Source of the DNA: Sphingobacterium hotanense
GTDB taxonomy: Bacteria; Bacteroidota; Bacteroidia; Sphingobacteriales; Sphingobacteriaceae
DNA: 64,000 nucleotides
Assembly: GCF_008274825.1 (NCBI RefSeq)
Contig: NZ_CP030848.1
Span: forward strand, 2,046,001-2,110,000
Reading direction: 5' to 3'
Shown here: positions 18,701 through 27,628 of the stretch, in pieces
Layout: the number at the start of each line of letters is the position of its first letter
How positions within the stretch are numbered: position 1 is the first letter of the stretch
Notes under the pieces: generated by a model
The model's database searches: none
What the model was told of the DNA's origin: nothing
The model's input: the letters and a program-made list of their open reading frames with translations, nothing else
Program-made: the position numbers and the translations under genes

Positions 18701-19456
18701 ACTTACATCGGCCACTCCATCGCGACGGATATCTTCGGCTTTCAATGTTGTAGATGCCCCGGTGAAGCTTCGCTTCCGGATCGTCTGATATCCTGTAACG
18801 ACGACAGCATCAATATTTTGATCGGTACTCGTTAAACTAACATTTAATGGCGTACCACGATAAGCAACCTCACGTGATTCATAGCCGATGATTCTGAATT
18901 GCAATACCGCAGTAGAAGATTGCAAACGTAAGCTAAATTGCCCATTAGCATTTGTCGAAGTCACGTTGTTCGTTCCTTTTTCGCGAACAGTTACGCCCTC
19001 TAATCCGGCATTACCGCTACCACGAACTGTTCCGGTCGCAGTGGCCTGTGCTGCACTACGGTCGTTACTATTCGTTTTTAGATGACTTAGCGTAATGATG
19101 TTGTTTTCGATAGAATAAGCTAGCGGTTGGTTTTTGAAAACTTCGTTCAATGCTTTTGAAAGACTTACATTACGAAGGTCCACCGTAACGGTTTTAGCAA
19201 TTCTAAAAAAGGATTCGTTGGCCAAGATATTGCAGTCGGATTGTTTTTGGATCTCGTCCAATACCGACTTTAAGCTGGCGTTTCGAACCGACAGGGTAAT
19301 TTCTTGCGCATAGGTCAATGCAAATGCTTGCAAGTTGCTTAATATCAGCGACAGCAAAATGAACTTCAGGCGTAGAAATCTCACTATTCCTTTCTTTTTG
19401 GAATGATGAGAAGCCTGACATGCAAATTGATCAGAATCAATTCTTGTTGGCATCAT
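15785..19456 (-). CDS. SusC-type TonB-dependent transducer with STN domain
   Basis: 1223 residues. After a signal region (FILLSLILSNLQAFALTYA) comes an STN domain at about residues 50-128 (ITLSVRNASLKSVLDEIQKQ, VTVDLRNVSLSKALNEVF), then a regulatory-like domain (ATGTVRGSGNAGLEGVTV), plug (DAVVVTGYQTIRK, WVVDGIVLED, LYGARAMNGVVVITTKKG) and barrel. STN domains pass substrate occupancy to a FecR, so this is a transport-coupled sensor for the sigma/FecR pair directly upstream (141 bases). Ligand unknown. Confidence 0.94.
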   Translation of the reverse strand: MMPTRIDSDQFACQASHHSKKKGIVRFLRLKFILLSLILSNLQAFALTYAQEITLSVRNASLKSVLDEIQKQSDCNILANESFFRIAKTVTVDLRNVSLSKALNEVFKNQPLAYSIENNIITLSHLKTNSNDRSAAQATATGTVRGSGNAGLEGVTVREKGTNNVTSTNANGQFSLRLQSSTAVLQFRIIGYESREVAYRGTPLNVSLTSTDQNIDAVVVTGYQTIRKRSFTGASTTLKAEDIRRDGVADVSRMLEGQVAGVTVQNVSGTFGAAPKIRVRGATSITGENKPLWVVDGIVLEDVVNVSNEQLSTGDPSTLLGSAVAGINPDDIETFEILKDAAATSLYGARAMNGVVVITTKKGKAGKLITSYTGNFTTSLKPSYSSFDILDSYNQMKIFNEMEMKGWLTYTNVLQQSRYGVYGTMAKELGYNPATGGFNVVNDPEAKAQYLDRFARINTNWFDALFNNSLRQEHALSLSGGSEKIQTYASASMLQDQGWAKGNEARRLTANLRTTFTPNDKLSYGFLANAYIRDQNAPGTLQRSTSNQGGFNREFDINPFNYALNTSRSTPIYNEDGSYFYVRNNFAPFNILEELDNNYLDIKSTDFKLQGELKYKILPELTYSLDAAYRYVKTSQDHMIQENSNMPKAFRAGTIYDVDGENSTIAAINPYLLRIYNNAEAQPVSVLPYGGFRNRGTVDMDNYTFRNSLNYNKKFGEDHRLDLFTFQELRYIERNNTEYKGVGYQYDRGGVPNIDPNIFLYYAMRGEAYYDVQPTRERYLAFAGTGTYSFRDKINIGGTIRYDGTNAMGKSKIGRWLPTWNVSASWNVDGEPWFDNQEVLSSMKLRSSYGLVASIGIAKNSGLVLRNSLSPRPDIVENEPIMNIERLANTELTWEKMYKWNLGTDMAFLNGRYTLTVDYYDHKSFDLIGDLRTSSIGGETIKTANYANLTAKGLEVTVGATIVKNDDWRYHTSLNFGYNQSDIKDLRGNPTINTLSSPNGGPLQGFPQRGLFSVKYVGLNPVNGAPLFVNQDGIVGNNVYMNSPFVNNLIYDGPIDPTLSGGFNHILSYKNLQLNLLITGSMGNKIRMNPAFFDTYTDLNALSWDFVNRWVLNSDNEVPSILGKREAQLLSGQYPNSAYNFSDPRVADGGFIRLKQVRLSYNLPKKWVSGIKFQSASVSLVGNNIWLIYADDRLNGQDPEFFASGGVALPLSRDYTFSLKLGF

Positions 19457-19597
19457 AGTTTTAAATTTGGCTAGATAGCTCTTAGCACAACGCAGTAGAG
19501 ATACGACGTTCTAGTAGCTATATTGGTTATCAGTTAGCGTTATTTCGGTAATTTGTAGGGCTCTATTGGTTAATTATCGAGCTGGTTCTTGTAAAGA

Positions 19598-20836
19598 TTA
19601 AGGATTCACATAAACTCTCCTTTCTTTACTTGTAAATTTTAAAGTCGTATTCTTCGATAACACTTCTAATAATTCGTTTAAAGGAACATTTCTTGAGACA
19701 TTTCCATAGATAAACTGATTTTGCATGCTTGTCATACCGAAAACAAATTCGACTCCATACCAACGTTCTATATCTTTTAAAACCGTGTAAATATTGGTGT
19801 TTTTATAGATGAAGCGATTGGATTTCCAACCGGTTATCACATCAGTTTCTACCTTACGCTTAATGAGCTCATTGTTTGATAGATAAGCCTGTTCTCCTGG
19901 ATTTAGTATCAGACCCTGCTCATTACCGGATGCTTTAGCATCTGTGACTTTTACCTTACCCTCAATTAAGGTTGTCAGTTGTTGACTTTCATCAGGGTAA
20001 ACGCGGATATTAAAATGTGTGCCGAGTACTTCGACAACTTGCTTATCGGTTATTACTTGAAAAGGTGCATTCGGTCTTTTTTGGACTTCAAAATACGCTT
20101 CACCGCTTAAGGTAACTTGGCGGCTATCTTCCGCGAAATTTACTGGGAACTTTAAGGAAGACCGGCTGCTGAGATAAACTTTAGAACCATCGGGGAGGAG
20201 GAAAGAAGTGAATCCGCCGGTTGAAGTTTGGACCGTGTTAAATGCAACTTTTGTTTTCGGTAATTCAGCATCTGAATTGGTTTCGAATAATAGCTCATTA
20301 CGATCATTCTTAACGACCTTGTATGCATCGTCTTCAAATAATACACCTGAAGCATCCTCCCGTATGATGATCTCTTTCCCATTCGGCAAAGTGATGATAG
20401 ACTCGTTTTCTGCAGGAACAATAGATTGTTGAACGGCTAAAGTGTGCTGAGCAACTTGCTTATCCGTTTGGAGCTTCCATATTATACCGAGTCCAAGGAA
20501 TAGAACTACCGCCGCAGCAATCCATTTCCACGGATTGATTGAACGTTTTTCAGTTAGAAGCGGAATTACGTTCGCATCATTCTCATTCGCACATTCCTTA
20601 GCTATATCTCCCCAAATTCTTGTGATCTCCGAATCTAAATCTCGACCGTTTGAATGGCCCAACTTGGCATCTACATATAAATCAAAAGGGCGAAGGTCGA
20701 GTTCAGCGAATACAGCTTCTAATTCAGAAGTAGACAATTCGTTGACCAACAAAAAGAACTGCTGAAACTCGTCCTTACTGAGGCTATTGTTGACATATTT
20801 TTTAAGTAATTCTGCAAAAACTGGAGAACTTGACAT
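19598..20836 (-). CDS. FecR-family anti-sigma factor
   Basis: 412 residues. The cytoplasmic part contains VFAELLKKYVNNSLSKDEFQ. The membrane segment is near residues 102-121 (WKWIAAAVVLFLGLGIIWKL). The FecR domain follows (GGFTSFLLPDGSKVYLSSRS, LSGEAYFEVQKRPNAPF, VLGTHFNIRVYPDE), then a DUF4974-like C-terminus (FIYKNTNIYTVLKDIERWYG). It would sequester the sigma factor encoded 80 bases upstream until the STN-bearing SusC signals. Confidence 0.94.
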   Translation of the reverse strand: MSSSPVFAELLKKYVNNSLSKDEFQQFFLLVNELSTSELEAVFAELDLRPFDLYVDAKLGHSNGRDLDSEITRIWGDIAKECANENDANVIPLLTEKRSINPWKWIAAAVVLFLGLGIIWKLQTDKQVAQHTLAVQQSIVPAENESIITLPNGKEIIIREDASGVLFEDDAYKVVKNDRNELLFETNSDAELPKTKVAFNTVQTSTGGFTSFLLPDGSKVYLSSRSSLKFPVNFAEDSRQVTLSGEAYFEVQKRPNAPFQVITDKQVVEVLGTHFNIRVYPDESQQLTTLIEGKVKVTDAKASGNEQGLILNPGEQAYLSNNELIKRKVETDVITGWKSNRFIYKNTNIYTVLKDIERWYGVEFVFGMTSMQNQFIYGNVSRNVPLNELLEVLSKNTTLKFTSKERRVYVNP

Positions 20837-20916
20837 AATCTAGTGATCGGTTATTTAATGTTATTACGTTAACCAAATCAAAAAGACACTAGTGGAAAAT
20901 GAAAAAAAAACAGAAA

Positions 20917-21510
20917 TTAAATCAATTCATTGATAATGAATAATATAAAATACAAATGATTCTTGTTGTTCATTAATAATTCGCGAACTGATTTAACAGC
21001 AGCCGTTAGGTGATTGGACACCGTTGATGCGGATACCTGCAATATAGGGGCCGCTTCGGCATAGGAATAGCCTTCTAATTTGCAAAGTCTGAATACACGT
21101 TGCTGTTGCAAGGGGAGTTGCTCGATAACTTGATCTATAATCTTATTTTTCTCTTTTATTAGATATTCCTCTTCTACAGAAAGGCCATAAACCATGCTGT
21201 TGTTCCAGATTTCTTCTTGCTTCTTTAGATTTTTTGCGACTTGACGCAGATAATCGATTGATAAATTATTAGCGATCTGGTATAGGTAGGATTGAAAGGA
21301 TTTTTCCAAATTGATTTGCTCACGACCATTCCAAACCTTAATAAAGGTCATCTGAAGAATATCAAATGATTGTTCCTCATTTTTAGTGATCGATTGGATG
21401 TAGCGGTAAAGTGGTTTTGAATATTTTAAATAAACGGCTTCAAACGCTTTTACATCTCCTTCGACTATCCCTTTTATCGTTAGATCCAACGGCCTTAAAT
21501 CGGATGGCAT
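20917..21510 (-). CDS. ECF sigma-70 family RNA polymerase sigma factor
   Basis: About 198 residues from the ATG at 21510 (MPSDLRPLDLT); an in-frame ATG at 21573 would add 21 residues of low-complexity sequence and is less likely. Region 2 is visible at FEAVYLKYSKPLYRYIQSIT and ILQMTFIKVW; region 4 at LPLQQQRVFRLCKLEGYSYA with helix-turn-helix YAEAAPILQVSASTVSNHL. The C-terminus is hydrophobic (YFILFIINELI). First gene of locus B, expected to drive susC transcription. Confidence 0.92.
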   Translation of the reverse strand: MPSDLRPLDLTIKGIVEGDVKAFEAVYLKYSKPLYRYIQSITKNEEQSFDILQMTFIKVWNGREQINLEKSFQSYLYQIANNLSIDYLRQVAKNLKKQEEIWNNSMVYGLSVEEEYLIKEKNKIIDQVIEQLPLQQQRVFRLCKLEGYSYAEAAPILQVSASTVSNHLTAAVKSVRELLMNNKNHLYFILFIINELI

Positions 21511-21775
21511 TTTTGTATTTAGTGCTTTTGAAATGAAGTTGAAATTATATAAATTTTCTATGAGAACATACAAGAAAGTTGAAAATATTCAAATTGTCAA
21601 GCAAACTTTTGATAAATCCTTCTTTTTGAACCACAAAGGAGCGTAAAAATTTATACTGTTATTTTAAATTGTATCGTATGCCTAGAACAACATGTAGTTC
21701 ATGAAAATAAAAATCTGCCTGAGATTGTTGAGGATTGTCGGAAGATATGCGGATTTTAATTAGGAGACAAAAAAG

Positions 21776-21829
21776 AAAAACTTGTCTCTAGGAAAGTATG
21801 TTATTTATTTTCTTAGGGACAAGCTTTTT
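21776..21829 (-). terminator. Terminator of the esterase gene
   Basis: Long hairpin: AAAAACTTGTCTCTAGGAAA (21776-21795) with TTTTCTTAGGGACAAG (21808-21823) flanked by CTTTTT. On the minus strand the stem ends in TTTTTCTTTTTT. It separates the esterase (21872) from the sigma gene of locus B; the remaining 21511-21775 shows no gene. Confidence 0.8.
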
Positions 21830-21871
21830 GATAGGAATATCTGCCTAAAGCAGAATTACTTTTGGATTTTC

Positions 21872-23170
21872 TTATTTCTTCACTTTCGCTTTTTCCAGAA
21901 CCCAATTCAATATTTTATCCTGCTGTTCTTGGAATGTCCAGTGTCCGGTTTCTTGTACCAGATAAAGGTCTCTCGGTGCGTTGATTAAGTTATACGCTGC
22001 GTAGTAGGAGGTTGGAGGGCAGGTTTCATCATTATATCCCCAGGTGTAGAATCCAGGGACTTTGACTTGCCTAGCGAAGTTTACCACATCATAATAAGCA
22101 GAGTTTTTAATTTTTACATCTGTAGCCATAAATGGCGCATTTTGTTTATTGAACATATGTGGCCATCCACCGGCGCGATTGTGCAAATAGCCCGTTACAT
22201 CACTTAGTGCCGGATATAGGGCTACCAGATGTTTGACACGCTTGTCCAAACCTGCCGTAGTAATCGATAAGGCACCACCTTGACTACCGCCCCATACAGT
22301 TAGGTTGTTTTTATCCACCTCTTCTAATTGCGTTAAGAAATCGACAGCGCGAATACAACCTAAGTAAACTCGCTTATAATAATACTGATCTTTATCGTCT
22401 AAATTGAAGAAAGGATAGCTTCTTAAAGCTCCGGCAGACAGGGAATTGTATAGTTCTGTTTCATGCGTTACAGGAATACCGTGGATACCGATCTGAAGTG
22501 TGACTAAGCCTTTCTCCGCAACAGATACCATACCCGCATAAGGACGAATGCCGGCTCCAGGCACTTGTAGTACTGCTGGGTATTTACCAGCTTTCTTTGG
22601 CTTGGATAAGATGCCATAAACGCGGCTGTTATTGATGTTCGAAAAATTAACATGATAAACATCAACCGTTGCTGTTGAAAGCTCAGGAAGCAATGTCATC
22701 TTCGGATCTAGAGCAATATTCTTTAATGCATCGATTTCTTTATTCCAGAACGACGTAAAATCATTTGGAAGAGTCTGCGTTGGCTGTATTTTATCGGGGC
22801 TGATTGCAGCAGTTGCAATTCCTCTATATTCTTGACCATCGTATTTGTATTTTACCTCGCAGCGAATAAAGCCGGGCTTTTCGCCTTTTAATGGTTTTCC
22901 GACTTGAACCTCCGATCCGTTGACTTTTAGATTCCCGGATTGTAAAGGTTCCATCTTTTCCCAGCCGATGGTATAACTTACATCAGCATCTTGAATCGGC
23001 ACCTGATGTTTGACAATCGATACTTTAAAGCTTATTTCTTCATTGTTGGCATAGGTCCAATCCGCCTTGTTGGGCGTTACTAATACCTGAATTAGCTGGT
23101 TGCTTCTCGATTGTGCAAAACTGAAGTTCCAAAGGGACACAAGCACAAGCAAGGATAGTAGAAATCTCAT
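21872..23170 (-). CDS. Acetylxylan esterase / cephalosporin-C deacetylase-like (AXE1 type) hydrolase
   Basis: 432 residues from the ATG at 23170 (MRFLLSLLVLVSLWNFSFAQ, a signal peptide); an ATG six codons upstream is the alternative. An N-terminal beta domain (ISFKVSIVKHQVPIQDADV) precedes the alpha/beta-hydrolase AXE1 domain. The nucleophile elbow is GGSQGGAL, the acidic region lies in YTWGYNDETCPP and the catalytic histidine probably in TGHWTFQ. The CE7-type family removes acetyl groups from sugars. It belongs to amino-sugar locus C, where it could deacetylate glycans (inference). Confidence 0.85.
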   Translation of the reverse strand: MRFLLSLLVLVSLWNFSFAQSRSNQLIQVLVTPNKADWTYANNEEISFKVSIVKHQVPIQDADVSYTIGWEKMEPLQSGNLKVNGSEVQVGKPLKGEKPGFIRCEVKYKYDGQEYRGIATAAISPDKIQPTQTLPNDFTSFWNKEIDALKNIALDPKMTLLPELSTATVDVYHVNFSNINNSRVYGILSKPKKAGKYPAVLQVPGAGIRPYAGMVSVAEKGLVTLQIGIHGIPVTHETELYNSLSAGALRSYPFFNLDDKDQYYYKRVYLGCIRAVDFLTQLEEVDKNNLTVWGGSQGGALSITTAGLDKRVKHLVALYPALSDVTGYLHNRAGGWPHMFNKQNAPFMATDVKIKNSAYYDVVNFARQVKVPGFYTWGYNDETCPPTSYYAAYNLINAPRDLYLVQETGHWTFQEQQDKILNWVLEKAKVKK

Positions 23171-23251
23171 TCCTGAATTAATGTACATGGTTTAGAGTTT
23201 AAGGTTTTATAAATGTTGCTGCAATTTAATGAAAATTCAAATAAACTAAGA

Positions 23252-24256
23252 TTAGAATATGCGTTCTAAAAGGTTTTCATCCGGCATCTCATGGCCACCG
23301 TCGAATATGATGACCTCGACTTTATTCTCATATTGTTTTCTATAGATAATGTCTTTTCCCATAAAGGCTTTCGATTCCACTTGGAAGTTTGGACTAGTCC
23401 GTCGTTTCAATAAGGTATAGCTATCCTCCACAGGGATAAGTCGTTTGCCTGCGTCTTTATCGAAATCCTTTACGACTTTGTTATATAATTCCAGACTATG
23501 CGAAATAGGAACCGAACCGGTATAACCATCGTTGATCCCCGCATAAATGTGTAATGTCGCGTCTTTTCGTTGTTTTACTGGAGTTGGCATCAAGAGGACC
23601 GAACGCTTTCTGGCCTCTTCGAAATTTGGCTTATCGTTCCGGCCTCCCGTAATGCGAACAATATCCTTTGCATATCCATTTTTGCGACCCAGCGATTCAT
23701 AATACCAATCCTCCAAGTTGTATATCCCCACGAAAGCATGGAAGGACTTTATCGGATGTTTGCTGCGCATATACGTTAATCCACATGCGAAGCCGCCTCC
23801 GCTGACGCCTACTACATGAATATTGTGACGATCAACTTGAAGAGAATCTAAAGCCCATTGAATTGCATCGTCAATGTCCTGTATTACCAGCTCGCTACCT
23901 GCAGCCTCCGGTCTTTTATTAGGACCACGAAAATCCGGATGTAAATAATTGACGTCGGCCTGCATACAGTATTTCAGTAATGGATCTCTTTGAGTGAAGT
24001 TGCCGCCCCAGGTATGCAAACTGATAATCAATGGTCGTTTTTCCTTGCTCTTACTTTGGTATAGATAAGATTGCTGAATACTAGCGTCCTTTGTTGATTT
24101 AATTCCAATTTGTCGTGTTTCAATAGGCCAGGTTCCGCTAGCCCTATCATCCCAATTGACCTTGCTTTGTGCATTTAAACATACTACGGGTAGTTTTATT
24201 GCAAAGCAAACCATCAGCATGCCGACCTTTAAGAAATTGGTATAAGTTTTTTTCAT
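23252..24256 (-). CDS. Secreted alpha/beta-hydrolase (esterase/peptidase-like)
   Basis: 334 residues with an N-terminal hydrophobic signal (FLKVGMLMVCFAIKLPVVCL). Nucleophile elbow GVSGGGFA near residue 150, oxyanion-region text LIISLHTWGGNF, and a C-terminal histidine in IFDGGHEMP. The fold resembles prolyl-oligopeptidase/dienelactone-hydrolase-like esterases. Substrate unknown. It lies 81 bases upstream of the acetylesterase on the same strand and diverges from susC at 24436, so it is probably part of locus C. Confidence 0.82.
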   Translation of the reverse strand: MKKTYTNFLKVGMLMVCFAIKLPVVCLNAQSKVNWDDRASGTWPIETRQIGIKSTKDASIQQSYLYQSKSKEKRPLIISLHTWGGNFTQRDPLLKYCMQADVNYLHPDFRGPNKRPEAAGSELVIQDIDDAIQWALDSLQVDRHNIHVVGVSGGGFACGLTYMRSKHPIKSFHAFVGIYNLEDWYYESLGRKNGYAKDIVRITGGRNDKPNFEEARKRSVLLMPTPVKQRKDATLHIYAGINDGYTGSVPISHSLELYNKVVKDFDKDAGKRLIPVEDSYTLLKRRTSPNFQVESKAFMGKDIIYRKQYENKVEVIIFDGGHEMPDENLLERIF

Positions 24257-24377
24257 AATAGAGGCTGTTTTAACACAAGTTACTTCATTTTCCGATGATT
24301 TATTTTAAAAATCGTCGGAAACGCTGTCGGTAATATTTCTGTGATAATTCAATTATTGAAAGAAGTTTCTTTTTATC

Positions 24378-24395
24378 ATTGTGTACGGACACAAT
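24378..24395. promoter_or_regulatory. Candidate LacI-type operator before the locus C susC
   Basis: ATTGTGTAC|GGACACAAT: 7-base perfect arms around a central C-G step, the symmetry usual for LacI-family operators. It lies 40 bases upstream of the susC ATG and just before a -7-like TATATTCG (24399-24406; Bacteroidota consensus TAnnTTTG). A LacI regulator is encoded at 36467-37474 in the same locus. Binding is inference. Confidence 0.45.
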
Positions 24396-24435
24396 AGCTA
24401 TATTCGATCCTATAACCTTTACAAAAAACTGAATT

Positions 24436-27400
24436 ATGAGAAAAGACTACTTGTTTTTCTTGGCAGTATCCGCGGCACTCAGCCCAACGCTTCTGCACGC
24501 AAAGATTCCGATCAAAACGTACCATGAGTTTAAACTTCAACAGGCGCAAACCTTCGAGGTTCGTGGGCAAGTTGTATCCTCGGAAAGCAACGAACCACTG
24601 GCAGGTGTAACCATATCTGTGGCAGGCTCTACAAAAAAGACAGCAACTGATGATCAAGGTAATTTCACAATCGAAGTGAAACAAGGGGATAAACTATACT
24701 TCAATATGTTGAACTTCAGTACTTATGAATATACCGTCACACGAGCTGAAAGCAATTTACAAATTAAGCTTCAAAGTACTACTGCTGACCTAGATGAAGT
24801 TGTGGTCATTGGATACGGTACGGCGAAGAAGAGCGATCTGACGGGTTCAATAACTCGCGTGGATGCAAACCAATTTAAAAATCAACCGACAACACAGTTG
24901 ACAGAGATGCTAAATGGTACAGTTGCGGGTTTTATTTCCAACCAGAGTACTCGCGCTTCCGGCGAAAGCGATATGGAAGTGCGCGGGCCGAAATCATTGA
25001 ATGCATCCACTAGCCCAATGATCGTATTGGATGGTGTTATCTTCAATGGTAGTATTGCGGATATCAATCCTTCAGACATTGAAACGATGGATATCTTGAA
25101 AGATGCGAGTTCAACGGCGGTTTATGGTGCGCGAGCTGCAGCTGGTGTTATTCAAGTAACGACTAAAAAAGGCGTTACAGGAACTCCGCGAATTACGATG
25201 GAGGCTAATTTTGGTGTGGCGAATTTAATGCACGCATTCAAGCCGTATGACGGACCAGGATACATTCAATTCAGAACCGACGTTATGCGCGGCTACAATC
25301 CAACTAAGCCTAATTTCTACTATAATAATCCAAACAACCTGCCTGACGGTGTAACGCTCGAGCAATGGAGAACGGCTAGTAATAATCCGCAAGCAGATAA
25401 TACCCGCGAATGGTTAAGCCGATTGAATTTCTATGATATCGAAGTGGATAATTATATGGCTGGAAAAGAGATTTATTGGCTGGATGAGGTTTTCAGACAA
25501 GGTCTTAAACAGAATTATAACTTAAATATATCAGGGGGTGCGGAGAAGGTAAAATACTATTGGTCACTCGGTTATCAAGATAATGAAGGGATCATGCTAG
25601 GTGATGATTTTAATACGATTCGAAGCCGTATCAATACCGATTTTACCATCACAAACTGGTTATCTGCAGGTATCAACGCGCAGTTTGCAGATAAAAATCA
25701 AACCCAGATTATCCCGAGTATCAATGCCATGTTCAACATGAGTCCTTACGGAAGTATGTATGATGAAGATGGAAATTTGGTTTGGTATCCTAACAGTTTT
25801 GCTGTGGCTACGCCATTGATCAATAACCTCGGTGGTCAGGACCAGAAAAATAAGATCAACAGCTTATTTTCATCTGTCTATATGAATATTAAACTACCGT
25901 TTGATATCAATTATAAAGTTTCCTTCCAGCCACGATATGAGTTTGCAAAACTCTATGATTTCTATCCTTCAACTACTGTTACAGGAGGATCTACCTATAA
26001 AGATGGGTATGCAAAGCGCGAAGAGGAATCGAGCTTTGAATGGATGCTAGATCATTTGGTGCATTGGAACAAAAAGTTTGGAATGCATCAGCTTGACGTG
26101 ACGTTGTTATACAGTGCGGAGAAGATCGATAGTTGGCATTCGATCTTAACGAATCAGAGCTTTAGTCCAAACCAGTGGTTAGGCTATCACGGGATTCAAT
26201 TTGGATCGGATCATAAAGTAGCATCAGAAGATAAAAGAGCCACTGGCGATGCAGCAATGGCACGTTTGAATTATACGCTAAACGATAAATACTTATTCAC
26301 AGCATCTGTCCGTCGCGACGGTTATTCGGCATTTGGGAAAAAGAATCCAAGAGCGGTATTTCCAGCTTTTGCCTTCGCATGGAGACTATCTCAAGAACCT
26401 TTCTTCAATGTCGATCAAATCAATGATTTAAAAATACGTGCTTCGTGGGGTAGAAACGGTAACCGCTCTATCGGAGAATATGCAGCTTTAGCAACGGTCA
26501 ATTCAAACCGTTATTATAATGGAGTGACGACACAAATTGGGGTTTTCAATAATACGCTTTCGAACTATGACTTAAAATGGGAGCAAACTGAATCTTACAA
26601 TTTGGGAATTGACCTAGCCATGTTCAAGAATAGATTGAGTATTACGGCTGATGTTTACGACATGACGACAGTCGATTTGTTGATGAACAGAAAACTGCCT
26701 GAGATTACTGGTTATACCAGTATTGTATCCAATCTCGGTAAACTGAGCAATAAGGGTTGGGAACTTTCAATCAATACGGTTAACATCGATAGAGAAAATT
26801 TAAGATGGAATAGCAGTTTCGTTTATTCAGGAAATAGAAACAAAATTGAAGAACTGTTTGGCGACTTCGGCGAAACGACCATTAGTGGAGTAACGGGTTA
26901 TCAAGAATTGCCAGACTATACCAACGAATGGTTTCCTGGTCAATCAATCGACGCAATCTGGACCTATAAGATAAATGGAATATGGCAAGCCGAAGAAGCC
27001 GAAGAAGCAGCGAAATATGGCTTGAAACCAGGAGATTTTAAAGTGCAAGATCTCGATGGAAACTTCAAATATGATGCGTTAATTGACAAGCAGTTTATTG
27101 GATATGAACGTCCTCGTCATCGACTAGGTTTAAGAAACTCGATCGATTTCTTGAAAAACTTTAACGTTACTTTCTTTTTAAGAGCGGAACTAGGTCATCT
27201 GGGCAATCTGCAGGAAGCGCAGCGCGCAGGAGGTACCGATACGTATGACAAACGCAGTACCTATGATCTCCCATATTGGACAGCAGAAAACAGAAATAAT
27301 GATTATCCAAGACTGAATGCTCTAACAACGGTTTTTGGTGGCGGTATACGTACATATAAGTCTGCAGCTTTCTTGCGCTTGCAAGATTTATCTTTCTCTT

Positions 27401-27612
27401 ATACCGTTCCTTCAAACACGTTGGAACGTCTTAAAGTTAAGAACTTACGAATTTTCCTAGCGGCGCGAAACGTCTTTACGATAGACAAATGGCCGGGCTG
27501 GGATCCAGAAACAGCCTATCCAGGGGCAGATCCGACGACCACATATACCAATGCGTTGAATGCGATGCCTATGCCACGTACATTTTCTGCCGGCGTAAAT
27601 TTCTCACTATAA
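24436..27612 (+). CDS. SusC-type TonB-dependent transporter (locus C)
   Basis: 1058 residues. Signal region MRKDYLFFLAVSAALSPTLL, regulatory-like domain (FEVRGQVVSSESNEPLAGVT), plug (DEVVVIGYGTAKKSDLTGSI, IVLDGVIFNG, TAVYGARAAAGVIQVTTKKG) and barrel. No STN domain, consistent with the absence of a sigma/FecR pair here; control by the LacI protein is more likely. First plus-strand gene of locus C, 16 bases before susD. It would import oligosaccharides carrying N-acetylhexosamine, judging from the downstream genes. Confidence 0.94.
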   Translation: MRKDYLFFLAVSAALSPTLLHAKIPIKTYHEFKLQQAQTFEVRGQVVSSESNEPLAGVTISVAGSTKKTATDDQGNFTIEVKQGDKLYFNMLNFSTYEYTVTRAESNLQIKLQSTTADLDEVVVIGYGTAKKSDLTGSITRVDANQFKNQPTTQLTEMLNGTVAGFISNQSTRASGESDMEVRGPKSLNASTSPMIVLDGVIFNGSIADINPSDIETMDILKDASSTAVYGARAAAGVIQVTTKKGVTGTPRITMEANFGVANLMHAFKPYDGPGYIQFRTDVMRGYNPTKPNFYYNNPNNLPDGVTLEQWRTASNNPQADNTREWLSRLNFYDIEVDNYMAGKEIYWLDEVFRQGLKQNYNLNISGGAEKVKYYWSLGYQDNEGIMLGDDFNTIRSRINTDFTITNWLSAGINAQFADKNQTQIIPSINAMFNMSPYGSMYDEDGNLVWYPNSFAVATPLINNLGGQDQKNKINSLFSSVYMNIKLPFDINYKVSFQPRYEFAKLYDFYPSTTVTGGSTYKDGYAKREEESSFEWMLDHLVHWNKKFGMHQLDVTLLYSAEKIDSWHSILTNQSFSPNQWLGYHGIQFGSDHKVASEDKRATGDAAMARLNYTLNDKYLFTASVRRDGYSAFGKKNPRAVFPAFAFAWRLSQEPFFNVDQINDLKIRASWGRNGNRSIGEYAALATVNSNRYYNGVTTQIGVFNNTLSNYDLKWEQTESYNLGIDLAMFKNRLSITADVYDMTTVDLLMNRKLPEITGYTSIVSNLGKLSNKGWELSINTVNIDRENLRWNSSFVYSGNRNKIEELFGDFGETTISGVTGYQELPDYTNEWFPGQSIDAIWTYKINGIWQAEEAEEAAKYGLKPGDFKVQDLDGNFKYDALIDKQFIGYERPRHRLGLRNSIDFLKNFNVTFFLRAELGHLGNLQEAQRAGGTDTYDKRSTYDLPYWTAENRNNDYPRLNALTTVFGGGIRTYKSAAFLRLQDLSFSYTVPSNTLERLKVKNLRIFLAARNVFTIDKWPGWDPETAYPGADPTTTYTNALNAMPMPRTFSAGVNFSL

Positions 27613-27628
27613 TTTAAACTGAAATATC

